From: Pseudomonadota bacterium
GTDB lineage: Bacteria; Bdellovibrionota_C; UBA2361; OMIW01
Reading direction: 5' to 3'
Assembly (NCBI GenBank): GCA_900299205.1
Contig: OMIW01000141.1
Span: 1-27,924, forward strand
DNA length: 27,924 nt
Position 1 is the first letter of the stretch, and every line of letters begins with the position of its first letter. The notes under the pieces are model-generated. The model was not told the DNA's origin and ran no database searches. It saw nothing but the letters and a program-made list of their open reading frames with translations. Position numbers and translations under genes: made by a program. Below are positions 1 through 7,939 of this stretch, piece after piece.

Positions 1-206
1 GGCTTAACGATCTGCTGAACCTTCGAACCTCCTTCCACGGCCTTCTTAGCCTTGGGAGCTGCGACCTTCTTAACAGCCTTGGTGGCTACAACTTTCTTTA
101 CTGCCTTTACCTTCGCGGGTTTTGCTGCTGCTTTCTTCGCAACGGGCGCTTTCTTAGCTGCAGCTTTTTTTTCTACTTTGCCTTTCTTTGCGGGCTTTGC
201 GGCCAT
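1..206 (-). CDS. Lys/Ala/Pro-rich histone H1-like tail protein, partial (runs off left edge)
   Basis: The visible 68 codons are the N-terminus only; the gene continues beyond the left edge. The segment is dominated by Lys, Ala, Pro and Val in repeats of the KKAAAKK and AKPAK kind, with almost no acidic residues, so it is strongly basic and probably disordered. Such tails occur on bacterial histone H1-like proteins and as N-terminal extensions of HU, DksA-like or other nucleic-acid-binding proteins; which applies cannot be decided without the missing C-terminal part. The ATG at 206 has GAGGG upstream. A second in-frame ATG at 221 has its own AAGGA seven bases before it and would add five residues, so the start is ambiguous. 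The low-complexity character is seen directly; nucleic-acid binding is inferred. Confidence 0.6.
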   Translation of the reverse strand, partial: MAAKPAKKGKVEKKAAAKKAPVAKKAAAKPAKVKAVKKVVATKAVKKVAAPKAKKAVEGGSKVQQIVK

Positions 207-599
207 GGTACTATCCCTCATAAAAAAATCCTTCATCACTTGCCCCCCAGTTCTCGCACCCGATCTTACCCCACCAACCGGAAAACGGACGGCAAGGTGA
301 CAATCGCTGCTCGCAAATTGCGACGGTAAGGTCACGTGAATTCAGATGACATGGTTAAACTCGTCGGACAGCGGAACATCACAAGTGACTCCACTGAGGA
401 CCTAGACAGGAACCTTTCAGTTCTCTGCCTTCCGATCATAACGACAAGACAGCTCTCCCCTTGCCGACCAAAGTAATCCTGAAATTTCCGGCGAGATTTC
501 GGGAAATACACCCCTCCTCTGATCGACTCGTTACCTGTTGCATGCCCTTCTCGGCGTGCACTCAATAACTATAAGAATACCGCTCGGAACAATCAACGG
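207..599. other. Intergenic region without a convincing gene
   Basis: This gap lies between the basic-protein gene and the nuo operon terminator. Short open frames exist on both strands (for example 332-565 minus) but they have no recognisable domain, ordinary composition and no clear ribosome binding site. It must hold the promoter and leader of the minus-strand basic-protein gene, but I could not pick a convincing -35/-10 pair. I saw no tRNA-like or repeat structure. Confidence 0.5.
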
Positions 600-628
600 A
601 AAAAAAAACGAAAACCCACGGTTTCTCG
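600..628 (-). terminator. Intrinsic terminator of the nuo operon
   Basis: Read on the minus strand, an 8-bp stem (CGAGAAACC with one bulged G, pairing with GGTTTTCG) with a three-base loop is followed directly by nine T. It starts 37 bases after the nuoN stop, where the end of the operon transcript is expected. The stem is AT-containing and carries a bulge, so efficiency is uncertain, but stem, short loop and T tract are all in order. Confidence 0.7.
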
Positions 629-665
629 GAACAAATTACTTTTTCTGCGATAGTCCGAAGATTTC

Positions 666-2165
666 CTACGGCTGTCTGACAAAAACTCCGTGGGCAACCG
701 CTTGCGCCCTGTTGTGGACAAATGAAGGCGTTAATCCAAGGATAATTGATGCCGCAACCATTGATCCGATCACAATCCGGGTACCAAGGGGAGACACAAA
801 GTGCGGAGGAGTTACATCAGTTGCCTGTTGAACATACATGGCACTTATGACCCTGAGATAAAAGTAGCACGAAATGGCGGAACATATCGCGGCTACCACT
901 GCAAGCCCAACAAAATGAGATTGAACGACTACGCTTAGGAGATAGAACTTTCCAACAAGACCGACAGTCCCCGGAGGAAGCCCCGCCAGAGTGAGCAGAA
1001 AAAGGGTCATCGCCGCAGCAATTCGAGGATTAGTTCGTGAGAGTCCAGCAAAAGAACTGATATCATCCGCCGATGGTTGGTCGACACGATCACCAGTAAC
1101 AGCCATCGTGACTGCAAACGCACCGAAGGTAACCACTGAGTATGCAACTATATAAAAAAGAAGAGCTCCTCCGCCGGCCGCTCGCGCTCCCGGAGGCAGA
1201 AGCGCTGCTGTCATGTATCCCACATGAGCGACGCTTGAATACGCGAGCATCCTTTTTACGTTACGCTGCCGAACGGCAACTATATTACCAACGATCATGG
1301 TCAATAGCGCCACGGTCCAAGCACTACCAAGCCACCAACCCGCGACCTCGTTATGGCCAAAGCCATTCCAGAGGAGTCTCATCGCCATCGCCAACGCTGC
1401 GGCCTTGACCACACTTGCCATGTAGGCGGTGACTGGGGTAGGGGCTCCTTGGTACACGTCAGGCGCCCAGAAATGGAAGGGCACTGCACCGAGCTTGAAG
1501 AAGACCCCTACGAGAATCAGTCCCACTCCAAAAATAGCCGGAATTTGCCTCACCGATACCAACTCCCGGGCGATTACCGCAAGTTCAGTGCTTCCGGTAA
1601 CCCCATATAAAACCGACATACCGTACAGGAGAAATGCAGAGCTAAAGGAACCAAGAATAAAATATTTGAGAGCGCCCTCGACGCTCCTTCGAGAACTAAC
1701 CGCAGACCCACAGAGGCAGTAAAGACCCAGCGATAACGCTTCTAGTCCGACAAAAATGGTTATTAGCTCACCCGCTCCAACCAACACAATCGCACTGGCT
1801 GAAGTCATCAACAAGAGACCGTAATATTCAGGACTCGACGATATCCCAAGAGATTTAAGCCGACCAAACGACATTGCCACCACAACGAGTGTTCCCGTCA
1901 GCACCAATACCGTAAAGAACCATGTAACGGGGTCATGAAGAAATCCGGCTCCAAACAATCCTGCATTCAGGACGCCCGAAGCTCCCACACCAGCGGTGTA
2001 CCCACCCTCAAACAGGAACGGCACACTGAGGGCGACCAACAGGAGGGCAAGAGCCCCGAACGCTGGAATACGCTCTTCTCCTCGAGGCGCAAGAGCCAGC
2101 ACCATTCCACCCAAACCTAGTACCGCTGTCGGTATCACCGCGACCCATTGCGTGACATTTGTCAT
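666..2165 (-). CDS. nuoN: NADH-quinone oxidoreductase subunit N
   Basis: This is a membrane antiporter-like subunit of respiratory complex I that takes part in proton translocation. It has 499 residues, close to the roughly 485 of E. coli NuoN, and is almost wholly hydrophobic helices. The conserved charged residues of the family are visible: Glu142 in GLEALSLG, Lys224 in FFKLGAVPFHFWAPD, and Lys254 in the broken-helix segment after APTPVTAYMA. The ATG at 2165 is preceded by an AAGAAGGGG ribosome binding site. It is the last gene of the nuo run, 63 bases after nuoM and followed by a terminator. Identification is firm because NuoL, NuoM and NuoN are all present as three distinct paralogues in the usual L-M-N order. 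Confidence 0.97.
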   Translation of the reverse strand: MTNVTQWVAVIPTAVLGLGGMVLALAPRGEERIPAFGALALLLVALSVPFLFEGGYTAGVGASGVLNAGLFGAGFLHDPVTWFFTVLVLTGTLVVVAMSFGRLKSLGISSSPEYYGLLLMTSASAIVLVGAGELITIFVGLEALSLGLYCLCGSAVSSRRSVEGALKYFILGSFSSAFLLYGMSVLYGVTGSTELAVIARELVSVRQIPAIFGVGLILVGVFFKLGAVPFHFWAPDVYQGAPTPVTAYMASVVKAAALAMAMRLLWNGFGHNEVAGWWLGSAWTVALLTMIVGNIVAVRQRNVKRMLAYSSVAHVGYMTAALLPPGARAAGGGALLFYIVAYSVVTFGAFAVTMAVTGDRVDQPSADDISSFAGLSRTNPRIAAAMTLFLLTLAGLPPGTVGLVGKFYLLSVVVQSHFVGLAVVAAICSAISCYFYLRVISAMYVQQATDVTPPHFVSPLGTRIVIGSMVAASIILGLTPSFVHNRAQAVAHGVFVRQP

Positions 2166-2228
2166 GACACCCCTTCTTTGTGGTGTGTTAATAATTGTTG
2201 CCTTATCCGTTGCTTGCAGCTCACGCCC

Positions 2229-3860
2229 CTAGAGCGACATCGGTCGGGAAGGATATTCACTTTGCTTCTGCATCAACACCCCCCGTGGGGCCATATCCTC
2301 AGGGATGAGTGCCTCCCGGGTCAGTTCAGACTCCCGAAGCACATGCGATCGCTCTTTTGTTATTTGGAGCGATCGCACCACGGAGGGCTCAATCAGATCA
2401 ACCAGAGGCTGAGGAAATAAACCGAGCCAAAATACGAGAATCAGCAAGGGGGCTAGGGTAACTGCTTCTATGAGGCGAATATCTGTTAGCCCTTCCCTAG
2501 CCGGATTCACCTCTCCGTACATGGTCTTCATGTACAGCGTCAGCATGTATACGGCTCCGAGCACAACACCAGCCAAGGCGAAAAAGGTTAGCATTGGATA
2601 GGTCTCATAGCTCCCCGACAGGATCATGAACTCCCCGACAAACCCGTTGGTTAAAGGGAGAGCTATCGAACTGAGCGTGAATAGTAAAAATAGCGTCGCA
2701 AAGACCGGTACCTTCGCGGCGATGCCGCCATAATCGGCTATTAGCCTTGTGTGAGTCCGATCATAGAGCACCCCAACAAGAAGAAAGAGAGCTCCCGTCG
2801 ATATTCCATGATTAATCATTTGAACAGTCGATCCTGTCACCGAGAGACTGGTACCGGCTACCAACCCCAGTACGCAATACCCCAGATGAGATACCGAGGA
2901 GTACGCGACCAGCTTTTTTATATCAAGCTGAACCCAGGCGATGCAGGCGCCATAAATTATCCCGATAACAGCAAGCGCCGCGAGATATGGAGCAAAAACC
3001 GCTGCCCCGTCAGGGAACAGCGGATATCCAAATCGAAAAAGGCCGTACAGCCCCATCTTCAGGAGAACACCTGCCAATACAACGGACCCTCCTGTCGGAG
3101 CCTCGACGTGCGCATCTGGCAACCAGGTATGAAGCGGGAATAGCGGTATCTTGATACACATCGCTAGGGCGAAGGCGGCAAAGAGCCATATTTGCTCCTG
3201 AAGGGTGAATCGTGCGTGCAAAAGATCGCCAAGAAGGAAGGAGGGAAGCTGCACTCCCGCCTGATCATACGCCATCCAAGACGTATAAAGAATCGCTACG
3301 AACATGAGAACGCTTCCGACCGCGGTATAAAGGACGAATTTCATACTCGCGTAAACTCGGCGCTTGCCCCCCCAGATGCCAATAATCAGGTACATCGGAG
3401 CAAGCATGAACTCCCAGAAAAGATAAAAAAGAAACAGGTCGAGGGCAACTAGAGTGCCCAGCATGGCAGTTTCGAGCACAAGCATACAGGCGAGATATCC
3501 GCGCACCGATTCATGAATTGAATGGGAGGAAAGCACTATCAAAGGCATCAGAATCGTGGTCAGCAGGATGAGAGCAAGACTTACCCCATCGATGCCCAAC
3601 TCGTATCGGACACCGAGGGCCTCAATCCACCGAAACGACTCCACTAACTGATAGCCCGGCTGATTCGACGAAAATCGACTCAGTGCAAGTAATGACAAAA
3701 TCAGAGTCATGACGGTGAAGCCGAGCGCCAATCCTCGTGACCGCAACTGCCCTTCTGGAGAGTCCCCCCCAGGAATTGCATAAAGAACGATGGCTCCCAG
3801 CAAAGGTAGCCAAACAAGTGCACTCAACAGAGGAAATCCGTCCAGTAACGCCATACTCAT
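2229..3860 (-). CDS. nuoM: NADH-quinone oxidoreductase subunit M
   Basis: This is the second large antiporter-like membrane subunit of complex I. About 543 residues, with Glu150 in FWEFMLAP, Lys237 in CIKIPLFPLHTWLPDAH and Lys268 in LLKMGLYG, the residues thought to relay protons in this family. The frame can be extended four codons to a GTG at 3872, but GGAGGAG at 3864-3870 fits the ATG at 3860, so that start is chosen. The protein is about 35 residues longer than E. coli NuoM because of a hydrophilic C-terminal tail (after the last helix, from about VRSLQITKERS), rich in Glu, Arg and Ser. The DNA of that tail holds a perfect inverted repeat, listed separately. Confidence 0.97.
   Translation of the reverse strand: MSMALLDGFPLLSALVWLPLLGAIVLYAIPGGDSPEGQLRSRGLALGFTVMTLILSLLALSRFSSNQPGYQLVESFRWIEALGVRYELGIDGVSLALILLTTILMPLIVLSSHSIHESVRGYLACMLVLETAMLGTLVALDLFLFYLFWEFMLAPMYLIIGIWGGKRRVYASMKFVLYTAVGSVLMFVAILYTSWMAYDQAGVQLPSFLLGDLLHARFTLQEQIWLFAAFALAMCIKIPLFPLHTWLPDAHVEAPTGGSVVLAGVLLKMGLYGLFRFGYPLFPDGAAVFAPYLAALAVIGIIYGACIAWVQLDIKKLVAYSSVSHLGYCVLGLVAGTSLSVTGSTVQMINHGISTGALFLLVGVLYDRTHTRLIADYGGIAAKVPVFATLFLLFTLSSIALPLTNGFVGEFMILSGSYETYPMLTFFALAGVVLGAVYMLTLYMKTMYGEVNPAREGLTDIRLIEAVTLAPLLILVFWLGLFPQPLVDLIEPSVVRSLQITKERSHVLRESELTREALIPEDMAPRGVLMQKQSEYPSRPMSL
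2344..2377. repeat. Perfect 11-bp inverted repeat with two GCGATCGC palindromes, inside nuoM 3' end
   Basis: The arm TGCGATCGCTC at 2344-2354 is repeated as its exact reverse complement GAGCGATCGCA at 2367-2377, separated by 12 AT-rich bases. Each arm contains the octamer palindrome GCGATCGC. In the nuoM reading frame the arms encode parts of the hydrophilic tail (VRSL and ERSH), so the hairpin is compatible with coding. The symmetry is seen directly; any role in mRNA stability or as a protein-binding site is inference. Confidence 0.75.
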
Positions 3861-3863
3861 TAT

Positions 3864-3870
3864 CTCCTCC
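3864..3870 (-). promoter_or_regulatory. Ribosome binding site deciding the nuoM start
   Basis: GGAGGAG lies three bases before the ATG at 3860 (the shorter AGGA core gives a more usual distance). The alternative GTG start at 3872 would lie upstream of this site and has no comparable site of its own. Confidence 0.7.
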
Positions 3871-3924
3871 ACCTCTCGGCTTTTCCGCTGTTCTTGTGTT
3901 CGGATCTTGTAAAAATGAGGGAAC

Positions 3925-5829
3925 TCACCAGACGAGATACACAGCTACCATCGTCGCGATCGCCCCAAAAAGATAGAGAGCATAGTGCCTTACGTCTCCC
4001 GTTTGCATCGTACGCACGAGCTCCCCTGATACCTCAACCACTTCAGCGGTCCCGTTTACTGTCCCATCGATAACCCCTTGATCGACGCCTCGCCACAACA
4101 CTCGCGATACTCCCTCTAACGGGCGAACGATGAGAGTCTGGTACACCTCATCGATGAAATATTTACCCTGCAAAAGCCTCAAAAGGAGGGGTATTGCCTT
4201 GGCGATCGCTGGAGGAACGGAGGCCAGAGGACCATAAAGAAATACTCCGATCAGCACACCAAGAACTCCGATCCACGACGCACCCAACGAATCAATCGGA
4301 GCGAGGGATTCATGAGCATGGGCTCGGGGAAGGACCGCCTCCAGGTAATGTGGGAGTGAATGCTCAAGCCCAATTCCACCAATCACCGCCAAAACCGCCA
4401 AGACAATGAGTGGAACCGTCATCTTCCATGGTGATTCATGCGGGTGCGCATGGCCTCGATATGAGCCGAAAAACGTCAACACAAGGGATCGGGTCATGTA
4501 AAAGGCAGTCAAGCCTGCAGTGACACTCGCAATGAGTACAATTATCGGAGCAGATGCCACGATTAGGCTATTTGGACTCTGACCTAGGGATGCCAAAATA
4601 GCGTGTTTCGAGTGAAACCCCGAAAATGGATAAATGCCGGCAATTGCTAAAGTGCTGATAAAATAGGTGATGAAGGTCACCGGCATCAGACGTCGCAAGC
4701 CCCCCATTTGCCGCATATCTTGCTCATGATGGCAACCATGAATTACTGAGCCAGCTCCGAGAAAAAGGCACGCCTTAAAGAATGCGTGGGTTATTACATG
4801 AAAGAGCGCGACCCAATAGGCTCCCGCCCCAGCCGCCAGAAACATGAACCCGAGCTGACTCACGGTCGAGTAGGCGAGAACTTTCTTTATGTCGTTCTGA
4901 GCAACCGCGATCGTCGCTGAGATAAAGGCGGTCAGAGCAGCAACGACAACAACAATAAGACCTAATTCAGCACCGGCCGAATCAAACACGAAGTGCGCCC
5001 TGGCAAAAAGATAAACACCTGCGGTGACCATCGTGGCCGCATGAATAAGTGCTGACACCGGGGTGGGGCCTGCCATTGCATCGGGCAACCACACAAAGAG
5101 AGGAAGTTGAGCAGACTTTCCCGTCGCGCCAATAAATAGACAAAAACCGATCAGGGTACAAACTGCCGCAAGTTTCGGGTCAAAGAGGGCGGCTGCCTCC
5201 CCCAATCGATCATTCAGCAATAAGAAATCGACCGTACCAAAGTGCTTGAGGAGAAGGAATATGCCCATGAGCACTCCTGCGTCCCCAATCCGATTGACTA
5301 CGAACGCCTTTCGACCCGCCCCACAATAATTTAGATTGCGAAACCAGAAACCTATGAGGAGGTAAGAACAGAGCCCGACCCCTTCCCAGCCGATGAATAG
5401 AACTAATAGATTCCCTCCCAAGACCAAAACGAGCATGGAGAAGAGAAAGAGATTTAGATACGCGAAGAATCGGGGCATGCCCTCATCATCCGCCATATAG
5501 GCGGTTGAATAGAGGTGGATGAGGGAGCCGATGCCCGTGATGACAAGACACATAACCGAGGACAATCGGTCTAAACGGAGCGTCATATCAAAGGCAACCT
5601 GCCCCACCCCGAACCATCGCCACAGATGCGCCTCTTTTATTGCTGAAGGGGCAAGGTCAAAAACCCCCTTTAAGGTCAAAGCGAACGCTACAATTGCCGC
5701 GAAGGTAGCGATTACTCCCGAAAAAACTCGGTTTTTGCGACCTAATCCATACGCTGCAGCCGCTCCTACGAGCGGTGCTAATGGAATCAGTGCGGGATCG
5801 AGGGAGGTAATAACCTGCCGAGTGTCCAT
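3925..5829 (-). CDS. nuoL: NADH-quinone oxidoreductase subunit L
   Basis: This is the distal antiporter-like subunit of complex I, which besides its transmembrane helices carries the long lateral amphipathic helix of the membrane arm. It has 634 residues, slightly above the 613 of E. coli NuoL. Visible family hallmarks are GWEGVGLCSYLLIGFW with Glu149, the ATGKSAQLPLFVWLPDAM segment with Lys238, and the following GPTPVSALIHAATMVTAG broken helix. The C-terminal region ends in a hydrophobic helix (YALYLFGAIATMVAVYLVW). The ATG at 5829 lies three bases after the nuoK stop codon, so translation is probably coupled. Confidence 0.98.
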   Translation of the reverse strand: MDTRQVITSLDPALIPLAPLVGAAAAYGLGRKNRVFSGVIATFAAIVAFALTLKGVFDLAPSAIKEAHLWRWFGVGQVAFDMTLRLDRLSSVMCLVITGIGSLIHLYSTAYMADDEGMPRFFAYLNLFLFSMLVLVLGGNLLVLFIGWEGVGLCSYLLIGFWFRNLNYCGAGRKAFVVNRIGDAGVLMGIFLLLKHFGTVDFLLLNDRLGEAAALFDPKLAAVCTLIGFCLFIGATGKSAQLPLFVWLPDAMAGPTPVSALIHAATMVTAGVYLFARAHFVFDSAGAELGLIVVVVAALTAFISATIAVAQNDIKKVLAYSTVSQLGFMFLAAGAGAYWVALFHVITHAFFKACLFLGAGSVIHGCHHEQDMRQMGGLRRLMPVTFITYFISTLAIAGIYPFSGFHSKHAILASLGQSPNSLIVASAPIIVLIASVTAGLTAFYMTRSLVLTFFGSYRGHAHPHESPWKMTVPLIVLAVLAVIGGIGLEHSLPHYLEAVLPRAHAHESLAPIDSLGASWIGVLGVLIGVFLYGPLASVPPAIAKAIPLLLRLLQGKYFIDEVYQTLIVRPLEGVSRVLWRGVDQGVIDGTVNGTAEVVEVSGELVRTMQTGDVRHYALYLFGAIATMVAVYLVW

Positions 5830-5832
5830 ACG

Positions 5833-6135
5833 TTACAGCCTTAGTTCGGTAGCCGAGGTGGATTCCACTGAGCGAGCAGTGCGGAACAGCGCAATAAAGA
5901 TGGCAAGCCCTACCGCTGCCTCAGCCGCGGCAACGACCATAACAAAAAAGACGGCCACCTGTCCGGTGAGGTTCCCCACCGACTGTGAAAACGCGACAAA
6001 TGAGAGATTCACCGCATTGAGCATAAGCTCGATGCACATGAACACAACTATCACGTTACGGCGAACAATAACTCCCACAGCTCCAATCGCAAAAGTTATC
6101 GCAGCTATCGCCAGTATGGTATGTATTCGTTCCAT
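5833..6135 (-). CDS. nuoK: NADH-quinone oxidoreductase subunit K
   Basis: This is a small three-helix membrane subunit of complex I, homologous to MrpC. It has 100 residues, the usual length. The two conserved membrane glutamates are at Glu36 ([11 protein letters not shown]) and Glu72 ([10 protein letters not shown]), the same numbers as in E. coli NuoK. A GTG one codon upstream (6138) is also in frame, but AAGGA is better spaced for the ATG at 6135. It lies between nuoJ and nuoL, as in standard nuo operons. Confidence 0.96.
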   Translation of the reverse strand: MERIHTILAIAAITFAIGAVGVIVRRNVIVVFMCIELMLNAVNLSFVAFSQSVGNLTGQVAVFFVMVVAAAEAAVGLAIFIALFRTARSVESTSATELRL

Positions 6136-6181
6136 CACGGTTCCTTTAGTCCGAGGGCCATAGAATTATTCTGAATCCCGG

Positions 6182-6688
6182 TTACTCACTCGCAATATTC
6201 GGAATCCTCGCGCGTCGCCCGAGCGTTACCGCTCCGACCACTGCAATAAGAATCAAAATTGAGGCAACCTCGAAACAATATACATAGTCGGTATACACAA
6301 GCTTCCCTATCGCTCGAACCGTCCCCTCCGGAGCTGAAAGATTACTTAGGCCAAGCCACCCATCCCAGATAGGGACCACGGTAAGCAGAAAGAACCCCGC
6401 AATAATCGCCGCGCCGACCCGCAAAATAAAATCACTCTTTTTGCCCGCCTCGCCCTTCACATTAAGCAGCATTAATACAAAAAGAACGAGTACGACAATC
6501 GCTCCCGCATACACAAGTATTTGAACAGCCGCGAGAAAATGTGCGTTCATGGCAGCATAAAAAGCTGCCACCGTTATAAGATTCCCAACAAGCGCGAGTG
6601 CACTCACAATCGGGCTTCTCGCCGCCACTACAGAAACCGCCGAAATTAGCATGCACACCGACAAAATCGCTATCGTTACCGACATCAT
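6182..6688 (-). CDS. nuoJ: NADH-quinone oxidoreductase subunit J
   Basis: This membrane subunit of complex I has 168 residues and about five hydrophobic segments. The conserved stretch AVQILVYAGAIVVLVLFVLM is the third transmembrane helix characteristic of NuoJ/ND6. Two adjacent ATG codons (6688 and 6685) follow GGGAGCAAGGAG; either may be used. In typical operons nuoI precedes nuoJ, but here only 72 bases separate nuoJ from nuoH and no ferredoxin-like frame fits, so nuoI is absent at this locus. Confidence 0.95.
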   Translation of the reverse strand: MMSVTIAILSVCMLISAVSVVAARSPIVSALALVGNLITVAAFYAAMNAHFLAAVQILVYAGAIVVLVLFVLMLLNVKGEAGKKSDFILRVGAAIIAGFFLLTVVPIWDGWLGLSNLSAPEGTVRAIGKLVYTDYVYCFEVASILILIAVVGAVTLGRRARIPNIASE

Positions 6689-6760
6689 CTCCTTGCTCCC
6701 GATATCCTGGTTCGAATTTTCCGAGCCTCTCCAACTCCCTTAAAAGGAAGACCCTATCGA

Positions 6761-7852
6761 TCATCCTTGAGCGATTACCAACCGAACGGCCGCCGTGATC
6801 ATTAAATTCACCATAGAGAGAGGCAGCAACACCTTCCAACCAAGCGACATCAACTGATCGAATCTAAATCGTGGAAGGGTCCACCGGATGATAATCTGGA
6901 GCATCGATAGGGCGATTACTTTCCCCATTAATACTCCATGCCCAACGAGAGCAGCCCACCAGAGCCCCTCCGGCAGAGTGATAAACGGAATCTCCCAACC
7001 ACCAAAAAAGAGAATGGCCAGAAGTAGAGAGAAAAGACCGATCTCCGCAAACTCCCCCAACCAAAAGATCAGGAACTTCATCCCGGAGTATTCGGTGAAA
7101 TACCCTGCTACCAATTCCGATTCACTCTCGGGAAGGTCAAAGGGTCCTCGTTTGGTCTCAGCCATCCCTACTATAAAAAGTATAAAAAATCCAAGTGGCT
7201 GGGAGAATATTCCCCAATTAAAGATCGACCCCGCCTGCTGACGAACCATTTGATATGGATCGAGAGTTTGAAAAATGACAACGGCAGTGACAAAACAGAG
7301 CCCCATCGCAAGCTCGTATGAAACCATTTGAGCCGCAGCTCGCAATCCCCCGAGGAGAGAGAACTTGTTATTACCCGTCCAACCCGCCATCGCCACCCCG
7401 TAGACGGCGAGCGAACCCATCGCGAGAATAAAGAGCAAGCCCGAATCGATTGGCGCGACCTGGGGAAGAATCGTGACGCCCCCAATGGTGAAAGCTGGGG
7501 CCATCGGGATCGCCGCGAATGCGACGAAAACGGGGAGAACAGCAAGAAGCGGGCCCAGCGCATGCATGACCGTGGAGGTTCCCTCAGGAACGAAATCCTC
7601 TTTGAGCAGAGCCTTTACGGCGTCACACAGAAGGGTGTTTATAACCCCAAGAATACCCAGCCAGCGAACGACGAAGAACGCTGGACGAAGCGGTGCAATC
7701 GAAGTTGTGAAATATGCCCCTGCCCGATTGGCGCCGATCCGATTCTGAATAAGAGCTGAGCCCTTTCGCTCGAACCACGTACAAAAGGAGGAAAGGCCCA
7801 TGATAATATTAAAGAGGACGAAAACCTTGACCCCAAGAATCAACAATTCCAT
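6761..7852 (-). CDS. nuoH: NADH-quinone oxidoreductase subunit H
   Basis: This membrane subunit connects the quinone chamber of complex I to the proton-pumping arm. It has 363 residues; E. coli NuoH has 325. Both family signatures are clear: the WFERKGSALIQNRIGANRAG loop near the N-terminus, and PFDLPESESELVAGYFTEYS in the middle, whose acidic loop forms part of the quinone-linked channel. AGAGGAATGT directly precedes the ATG at 7852. An 87-base gap separates it from nuoG upstream. Downstream, the nuoI gene expected before nuoJ is missing. Confidence 0.97.
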   Translation of the reverse strand: MELLILGVKVFVLFNIIMGLSSFCTWFERKGSALIQNRIGANRAGAYFTTSIAPLRPAFFVVRWLGILGVINTLLCDAVKALLKEDFVPEGTSTVMHALGPLLAVLPVFVAFAAIPMAPAFTIGGVTILPQVAPIDSGLLFILAMGSLAVYGVAMAGWTGNNKFSLLGGLRAAAQMVSYELAMGLCFVTAVVIFQTLDPYQMVRQQAGSIFNWGIFSQPLGFFILFIVGMAETKRGPFDLPESESELVAGYFTEYSGMKFLIFWLGEFAEIGLFSLLLAILFFGGWEIPFITLPEGLWWAALVGHGVLMGKVIALSMLQIIIRWTLPRFRFDQLMSLGWKVLLPLSMVNLMITAAVRLVIAQG

Positions 7853-7939
7853 ACATTCCTCTTTTTGCGCCCTCGGCCTAATTTATTACGGGTTAGATTC
7901 GCCCTTCTCTTGCCCTGAATTTGAATGCTTACCAAGAGC

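Noticed and set aside
332-565. 77-codon minus-strand open frame in the gap after nuoN
   Set aside because: It has no ribosome binding site, no recognisable domain and odd composition; the region is better read as non-coding.
2345-4209. GCGATCGC repeats as evidence of a cyanobacterial origin
   Set aside because: The gene content (separate nuoE and nuoG of the NADH-type complex, PssA, HelD) does not fit cyanobacteria, whose complex I lacks NuoE, NuoF and NuoG.
5519-6163. 214-codon plus-strand open frame opposite nuoL and nuoK
   Set aside because: It is the antisense shadow of two firmly identified genes and has a low-complexity Thr/Ala/Ile composition expected from reverse-reading hydrophobic codons.
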